Below, one piece after another: positions 58,077 to 64,000 of a stretch of 64,000 nucleotides of DNA (positions are counted from its first letter, which is position 1; every line of letters begins with the position of its first letter). The DNA is from Stenopsyche tienmushanensis (taxonomy: Eukaryota > Arthropoda > Insecta > Trichoptera > Stenopsychidae): assembly GCA_008973525.1 (NCBI GenBank), contig WACJ01000073.1, positions 62,001 to 126,000 on the forward strand, read 5' to 3'. A program made the translations under genes and the position numbers. The notes below the pieces were generated by a model that saw nothing but the letters and a program-made list of their open reading frames with translations, was not told the origin of the DNA and did no database searches.

Positions 58077-59303
58077 AGAGGACCGGAAAGAAATCAAAAT
58101 TTTTAGGTATCTGATTTTCAGGGTCAGTTTGTGTCAAGACAACAACTGACCCTGAAAGAGTCAGTAGAGCAAATACATATTTTTTGATGCTAGTAGATCG
58201 TGGGGGTCGTGAATTTGCTATTTTTATTTATATTATTTGTTACCGTTGTTTATTAAGAATGTCAGGGCCAATAATCGACGAAGAACATTTACGGCATTGT
58301 ATTTTGTTCTTTTTTAACCGGGAAATGAAGGAGAAAGAAATAACAAAAACAATTACAGATACATATGGATAAGTGTTAAAACTTAATAAACGTCATAGAT
58401 GAAAAAAAAATAGCGATAGAGATTTCAGGGTTGCCCCTAAAATAGAATGGTCTTTAAAATTGGATGATGACGTATTGACGTCATTAGTGGAATCAGATCC
58501 TCGTCAAACCATTTCGAAATTATCGATTAAACTTGCCTGTCCATGGTTAATAGTACAGGAACACCTTCATCGCATTGGTAAAATTCAAAAACAAGGAATT
58601 TGGGTTCCGCACACATTGATGCCAACTACGTTGGGGCAACGAAGAACGATCTGTGCATCTCTTTTATCCAGGTAAGAAACAAACATCTTTTAGCGAAGAA
58701 AAATAACTTGTAACGAGAAGTGGGTTCTATGAAATAATTCTACCCGAAAAAACAATGGCTCTCCCCAGGTCAGTCGGCTGTTCCAATAGCAAAACCATAT
58801 TTGACTTTAAAAAGTTCTTCTGTGTACTCTACTTTGAACTTTTAAAACCTAGTGAGACAATTACTGTAATGTTGTATTGCCAACAATTTGAGAAAATGAA
58901 AAATGAACTTCGAAAAAAAGTTCACTGTTAGTTAATAACAAACTGAGAATACTGTAACAGGATAATGCCCGACCACATTCCGCAAAAATCATCCAAGAAA
59001 TAATAATGCAACTTGGACTTGAACTTTTACCTCACCCCGACTATTCTCCTGATATCTCTCCTGCTCCCTCTGATTATCACCTATTTAAATCATTGGAGCA
59101 CTCCCTTCAAAATAAAATTTTCATCACTTTTGACGATATGAAAATCCATTTTCAAAAGTTTTTCGATGAAAAACAATTTTTTTACAAAAATGGCATCGAA
59201 AATCTACCCAAAAGGTGAAAGGTTATAAAAAATGATGAAAAAATTTTTTTAAATAAAAGTTTTCTTTAAGGAATATTTTTTTTGGATTTTCTTCGGTCCT
59301 CCT
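58077..59303 (+). pseudogene. mariner-family element, defective, inside the hAT
   Basis: It is flanked by TA (58075-58076 and 59304-59305), with ends AGAGGACCGGAAAGAAATC and the mirrored AGGAGGACCGAAGAAAATCC. Transposase pieces in order are: the N-terminal helix region (from 58260, Ile-Asp-Glu-Glu-His-Leu-Arg-His); the second helix-turn-helix (58460-58675, Asp-Pro-Arg-Gln-Thr-Ile-Ser-Lys-Leu, then Gly-Ile-Trp-Val-Pro-His); and the catalytic C-terminal part with Gln-Asp-Asn-Ala-Arg-Pro-His (Asp codon 58961) and Tyr-Ser-Pro-Asp-Ile-Ser-Pro-Ala-Pro-Ser-Asp-Tyr-His-Leu-Phe (Asp codon 59072). Stops and shifts separate them. The last two catalytic Asp are 36 residues apart rather than the usual 34. 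A 14-bp perfect hairpin lies near the 5' end (58116-58157). Confidence 0.92.
58116..58157. repeat. 14-bp perfect hairpin inside the mariner 5' region
   Basis: TTTCAGGGTCAGTT (58116-58129) pairs exactly with AACTGACCCTGAAA (58144-58157) across a 14-nt loop. The mirror copy is at 62374-62415. Confidence 0.9.
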
Positions 59304-59477
59304 TATAGTAAACACAATAATAATAACTCATTATATTTCAACTTTTCACTCCAAAAAAATGTCTATAGTGTATCTTATCTAAATCTAATATGGGGATATA
59401 TAATTTTATATGCGGCCCGCGGAGTTATGATGCATTGTCAAAGTGGCCCGCAAGATCATTTGGGTTGGCCATGCCTG

Positions 59478-59485
59478 TCTTACAC
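59478..59485. other. 8-bp target-site duplication TCTTACAC (right)
   Basis: Exact repeat of 57492-57499. Confidence 0.95.
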
Positions 59486-60859
59486 GTTAATTATCGCTCA
59501 TTCATAATTCGTCTTGATCTCTTCGCTTGACGCAACATCGTACCTTATTGTTCGAGGGCTGTCATGCGGAATGGCGCAATCGAAGAGTACGTTAACGCTT
59601 TCGATTTCGGTTCTCTGGAGAAATTCGGTCCTGGGGATAAATCTGACGATCGAGGAGTTCTCACAGGGTATCCTGTTCGTTGCGATCAGTAACGCACCTG
59701 CGGGTCTTGAATAAACCATCAGTTCTTGGAAGGTAATCAAGAATACCCGGGATAACTCGCGAGAACCTGTTTGGTCATTACCGCAATTTTCTTGTTCCCG
59801 CCTAGCCGGTGAAGAATCAAAGCAGTTTCCTGTGGTTCATTTGATGAATTGATTATTCGTTTTCTTATTTTAACTATGATTACTTATTCGTATTTACCAC
59901 GTCGGCTCACATTGTTATTGCTGCGGACGAGACTATACTAAATCCATCGTCTCGTAAATCACTCGACGAGACTCCATTTGCCCAACAAGCGCGCTATGCT
60001 CAAAAATAACATAAAATAATAAGCCTCATTCTTTCTTTATACGCATATATGAATAATCACATAAATTATTTTCATATAAAAAGCGCATAAAAGCAAACAA
60101 AACCACGCTGGCATCCGTCTGCATTTTCAACAACCGATGCTGCATACCGCTGCAATCCACGTTTTAATAGCCATCGGATGGTAAGGTAGGCTCTAATGAA
60201 TAACATACAATCGTAAAAAGTTCCATCTTCGTCCAAAACAATTATTTTGATACGTTAAACATGATGGTGCACGAAGTGAACCCTATTAACCCTCTTAGTG
60301 CTAGACGTCGATGTATCATATGTGTCAACATTTGCGAAAAGTGCCAACGCCGATATATCGTCGCGTATGTCTCGCATTGCATCTCAAAAAACAAACTTCA
60401 TGGAACTTGCATACGAAACTCTTATTTAATAGATAAGTTCATTTTGATGTATTAAGGGTAGACAAAAATTAGGATTTGGGTGGTCTAGATGAATGGATAT
60501 GTGGCTGCAGTATGATCAAGATGATAATAATAATAGTTTATAAATACGAGGGAATTTCAAATATAACCCGGAATTTTGCTGTAAAAAGTTATTAGTAATG
60601 TATAAAAATGCAAATGGAGCATATTATTTTTCAACATAATTGCCTTCAATAGAAAAAAATCTTCATCTGATTGGAAGTTTCTTAAATCTGTCACCGAAGA
60701 AAGAAGAACGAAAAATAGCATCCTCTGTTGCGCAACGCGTACTTATTTGTTTTATCTTAAATGAAGGTATGAAATCTAGTGATATTTTGATGAGACTTAA
60801 GGCACTCTTGATTAGGGAATCCAATCCCGGGATCCCGGACAGTTTTATGTGATCATGAA
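59486..60859. other. Spacer between the inverted composites
   Basis: No gene recognised. TTAACCCTCTTAGTGCTAGA with CGTCGATGTATC at about 60288 is a relic TTAA-type end resembling that near 26522. GATCCCGGACAG-type sequence near 60820-60845 precedes the next repeat. Confidence 0.45.
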
Positions 60860-61053
60860 TCCCAAGATTAGTAAACGTTTATCCCGAAAAAATCTGGATT
60901 GAAATTTTTATCCAAAAGAAATCGTACACCTCATCAGCACGATGAAGGCTACTAAATCGAGACATTTCCGCCGAAATCTGGACGCTTGGAAACAGTGACG
61001 TAACTACTGATTGGCGAGCTTAGGCGACGCCTAGGGGCAGTAATTGTCTAATC
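60860..61053 (+). mobile_element. hAT-derived repeat, left part (interrupted copy)
   Basis: Matches the reverse complement of 51665-51484: AGATTAGTAAACGTTTATCCC, GAAATCGTACACCTCA, CAGTGACGTAACTACTGATT (about 60994) and TTAGGCGACGCCTAGGGGCA. It stops at GTCTAATC, the target duplication of the composite. Confidence 0.88.
61046..61053. other. 8-bp target-site duplication GTCTAATC (left)
   Basis: Repeated exactly at 63032-63039. The relative without insertion reads GTCTTATC at the same place (reverse strand near 51493-51486), confirming the site. Confidence 0.95.
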
Positions 61054-61227
61054 CAGGCATGGCCAACCCAAATGATCTTGCGGGCCACTTTGACAATGCA
61101 TCATAACTCCGCGGGCCGCATATAAAATTATATATCCCCATATTAGATTTAGATAAGATACACTATAGACATTTTTTTGGAGTGAAAAGTTGAAATATAA
61201 TGAGTTATTATTATTGTGTTTACTATA

Positions 61228-62454
61228 AGGAGGACCGAAGAAAATCCAAAAAAAATATTCCTTAAAGAAAACTTTTATTTAAAAAAATTTTTTCATCATT
61301 TTTTATAACCTTTCACCTTTTGGGTAGATTTTCGATGCCATTTTTGTAAAAAAATTGTTTTTCATCGAAAAACTTTTGAAAATGGATTTTCATATCGTCA
61401 AAAGTGATGAAAATTTTATTTTGAAGGGAGTGCTCCAATGATTTAAATAGGTGATAATCAGAGGGAGCAGGAGAGATATCAGGAGAATAGTCGGGGTGAG
61501 GTAAAAGTTCAAGTCCAAGTTGCATTATTATTTCTTGGATGATTTTTGCGGAATGTGGTCGGGCATTATCCTGTTACAGTATTCTCAGTTTGTTATTAAC
61601 TAACAGTGAACTTTTTTTCGAAGTTCATTTTTCATTTTCTCAAATTGTTGGCAATACAACATTACAGTAATTGTCTCACTAGGTTTTAAAAGTTCAAAGT
61701 AGAGTACACAGAAGAACTTTTTAAAGTCAAATATGGTTTTGCTATTGGAACAGCCGACTGACCTGGGGAGAGCCATTGTTTTTTCGGGTAGAATTATTTC
61801 ATAGAACCCACTTCTCGTTACAAGTTATTTTTCTTCGCTAAAAGATGTTTGTTTCTTACCTGGATAAAAGAGATGCACAGATCGTTCTTCGTTGCCCCAA
61901 CGTAGTTGGCATCAATGTGTGCGGAACCCAAATTCCTTGTTTTTGAATTTTACCAATGCGATGAAGGTGTTCCTGTACTATTAACCATGGACAGGCAAGT
62001 TTAATCGATAATTTCGAAATGGTTTGACGAGGATCTGATTCCACTAATGACGTCAATACGTCATCATCCAATTTTAAAGACCATTCTATTTTAGGGGCAA
62101 CCCTGAAATCTCTATCGCTATTTTTTTTTCATCTATGACGTTTATTAAGTTTTAACACTTATCCATATGTATCTGTAATTGTTTTTGTTATTTCTTTCTC
62201 CTTCATTTCCCGGTTAAAAAAGAACAAAATACAATGCCGTAAATGTTCTTCGTCGATTATTGGCCCTGACATTCTTAATAAACAACGGTAACAAATAATA
62301 TAAATAAAAATAGCAAATTCACGACCCCCACGATCTACTAGCATCAAAAAATATGTATTTGCTCTACTGACTCTTTCAGGGTCAGTTGTTGTCTTGACAC
62401 AAACTGACCCTGAAAATCAGATACCTAAAAATTTTGATTTCTTTCCGGTCCTCT
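61228..62454 (-). pseudogene. mariner inside second composite
   Basis: Mirror of 58077-59303 with the same frame breaks, the same Asp-Asn-Ala-Arg-Pro-His and Pro-Ser-Asp-Tyr-His-Leu-Phe blocks and the same hairpin. Sharing the breaks shows that the mariner was already dead when the composite moved. Confidence 0.92.
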
Positions 62455-62686
62455 TAATATTATTTTTAAATGTAAACATAGATAAGATAATAATATTGAT
62501 ACTCAATTTACATTGTAAAGAAATATGTTAATCTAAAAATTAAATATAAGAAATACATAAATATAAATAAAATCATTAAAAAATATTTTACTAGTGCGAT
62601 ATTTGTTTCTCCACTCTTTCACTTAGCTTTTGGAAATCGATCTCAGTTAGGGTATTTGAGTTTATTTTTAGGTGGTGGTTAAGCAT

Positions 62687-62908
62687 TTATATTTGGAGAT
62701 ATTCTGGAATCGATTCAAATTCAACTTGAAAAGGAGATAAATATATTTCAAAAATTTTATTGTGCTTGTCTAACTGTAAATTACTGAATCGGCTTTCAAA
62801 ATCAGCTGTAAGTTTTCTTATTTCTTTTGCATATTTAATGTAATTGTTACATTTTGATTTCTTAAATTCTTTCAACAATGGAAAGTGATGAGCGTAATTA
62901 CTTTTCAA
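62687..62908 (-). pseudogene. hAT transposase fragment in second composite
   Basis: Translation identical to the fragment at 57623-57844. Same interpretation: a non-functional internal piece of a GTF2IRD2/Charlie-like hAT transposase. Confidence 0.8.
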
Positions 62909-63031
62909 TTGTGATTACTTTGGCCAGTATAAAAAAGATATATTTTCTAAAAGTGTGATGATTCTCGCGGGCCGAAAAAATATTCCAGGCGGGCCGCATG
63001 CGGCCCGCGGGCCGCGGGTTGGCCATGCCTG

Positions 63032-63039
63032 GTCTAATC
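63032..63039. other. 8-bp target-site duplication GTCTAATC (right)
   Basis: Exact repeat of 61046-61053; the interrupted hAT-derived repeat resumes here with TATGTATACATATATA. Confidence 0.95.
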
Positions 63040-63315
63040 TATGTATACATATATATAGTACATATATGTATTTCAAATTGTTATATTAATCATTTCATAC
63101 CGGTGATGTATTTACTACACCTCGACTCTAATAATGAGAATATCGATATGAAATTTGATAGATGTGGAATTCAAAATTTTGGTATTTATCCGCAATATAA
63201 TTACGAATCACATCAAAGTATTATAGTATACAAGTATTCATATGCAGCGATGGAAATAAATAATTTGGCGAGAAATCGGAAATTTTGCGAGTTTTAGTCC
63301 GTGTCTCAGCAGAAA
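63032..63315 (+). mobile_element. hAT-derived repeat, right part (interrupted copy)
   Basis: Continues the 60860-61053 copy: ATTTCAAATTGTTATATTAA, ACCGGTGATGTATTTACTAC, CTCGACTCTAATAATGAGAA, then coding remnant Leu-Leu-His-Leu-Asp-Ser-Asn-Asn-Glu-Asn-Ile-Asp-Met-Lys. It ends near GTCTCAGCAGAAAGGA. The hATC block present in the 51014 copy is missing here. Confidence 0.85.
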
Positions 63316-64000
63316 GGACGAATTATTTATAAAACATGATTGTTAATCGGCATTAATTTCTCAATTTAAAAGCACATATTTTGTTTGATCTTTAAAGATT
63401 GAAGATCTTGGAAATTCAATACTCATCCGAAAGATTATTGAGCTGATGCATAAGTTTTTAGCCCTTTCAAACAGTTTTTTATGATTTAAAAAAAATAAAA
63501 TTAATCATCAAAGCAATTGATCATTCTGAAAGATGATTCTAGCTTTGTCGTTAATTTATTCATTAAGAAACAAGAAGAAAACAATAGAAAGATGGGACTG
63601 TCATCATAATACAATAGTGAAAATAAGTAGGACGTCATATGTTCACTTTCCATTTACGATAACTCCAATAGGTATCTATCATCATTTATAGATCCCATTT
63701 ACTATGATATTCTTATTCCCTTTTTTAAAATTTCTAATGCCAAATTCTAAAGCTAACTAGAATTTTGCAATAAATAATAGTATAGTGTACTGTCTTCGCC
63801 GCTGCGACAGTCTTCGGACGGCACCTTATTCGGTCGCGGAAACCGCATAGGGAGGTCATTAGAAGCGCCAGGCGCTCTATAAAATTATCCGACGATTATG
63901 AGTTCGTAGACCAAAAGTACTCATCCTGCTTTCATATTTCCACCCTTGTATTCTAACGGATTCCACGGACTCTCTGACTAATGTGGATCAAACTATAAAT
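63316..64000. other. Intergenic, no gene recognised
   Basis: AT-rich until about 63780, then a GC-richer stretch (CGCCGCTGCGACAGTCTTCG) running towards the window edge. No feature could be named. Confidence 0.4.

Larger units (their letters stand above)
57500..59477 (+). mobile_element. 1978-bp composite: hAT element carrying a mariner
   Basis: Ends are CAGGCATGGCCAACCC and its exact inverse, followed internally by GCGGCCCGCGGGCC-type sequence. The perfect 8-bp duplication TCTTACAC flanks it. The hAT part totals about 749 bp and holds a short transposase fragment (57623-57844); a TA-flanked mariner (58077-59303) occupies the middle. A second copy of the same length (61054-63031) lies in opposite orientation with a different duplication. 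I compared several long stretches by eye and found no mismatch, so the two are recent. The end type resembles Charlie-like hAT elements of the group that gave rise to GTF2IRD2. Confidence 0.95.
61054..63031 (-). mobile_element. 1978-bp composite, inverted second copy
   Basis: Same length, ends and contents as 57500-59477 on the opposite strand: a position x there corresponds to 120531-x here for every landmark checked (hAT ends, transposase fragment, mariner frames, hairpin). It has its own perfect duplication GTCTAATC, so it arose by transposition, not by a local inverted duplication. Confidence 0.95.

Noticed and set aside
60261..60455. 64-codon frame with a CxxC-like pattern
   Set aside because: It overlaps a relic TTAA-type end with GACGTCGATGTATC and is best explained as repeat translation.

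Overview
The window looks like nuclear DNA of an arthropod, most likely an insect. It is visibly AT-rich (not counted). It has no operons, rRNA or recognisable tRNA genes, and no open frame longer than about 130 codons. The repeats are of eukaryotic type: Tc1/mariner, hAT, piggyBac-like (TTAA), pogo-like, Helentron-like, LTR and non-LTR. No species call is possible from this sequence. I found no recognisable conserved host gene, so the window reads as a transposon-rich intergenic or intronic region. Two short minus-strand reading frames (5530-5715 and 22390-22665) look like small secreted-protein genes. Each has a signal peptide, an upstream TATA-like element and a nearby poly(A) signal. Both calls are tentative.

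Layout. From 1 to 8.1 kb: a hAT fragment, a Helentron-like unit, a complete 322-bp hAT MITE, one candidate secreted peptide and two piggyBac-type pieces. From 8.7 to 11.1 kb: two perfectly matching inverted TTAA ends 2.4 kb apart, with an LTR remnant between them. From 18.5 to 20.2 kb: a nested cluster of a dead mariner, two head-to-head copies of a hAT family, and a piggyBac MITE inserted at TTAA inside one of them. From 22.4 to 34.7 kb: the second candidate secreted protein and a dense set of TTAA MITEs, pogo-like MITEs and a deleted mariner. From 35 to 53 kb: LTR remnants, Helentron-like units, a pogo-like transposase scrap, a non-LTR retrotransposon C-terminus and a hAT transposase remnant.

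The most informative region is 57.5-63.3 kb. Two copies of one 1978-bp composite lie in opposite orientation. Each is a short hAT element (CAGGCATGGCCAACCC ends, transposase scrap) carrying the same 1227-bp mariner at the same internal position. Each copy has its own perfect 8-bp target duplication (TCTTACAC and GTCTAATC), so the mariner went in first and the composite then moved as one hAT unit. The second copy sits inside an older hAT-derived repeat, and the relative of that repeat at 51.0-51.7 kb preserves the uninterrupted site.

The dominant repeat type is TTAA-flanked, with ends resembling TTAACCCTTT. At least nine members of one MITE family and several distinct TTAA families are present. 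No intact transposase for any of them lies in the window.
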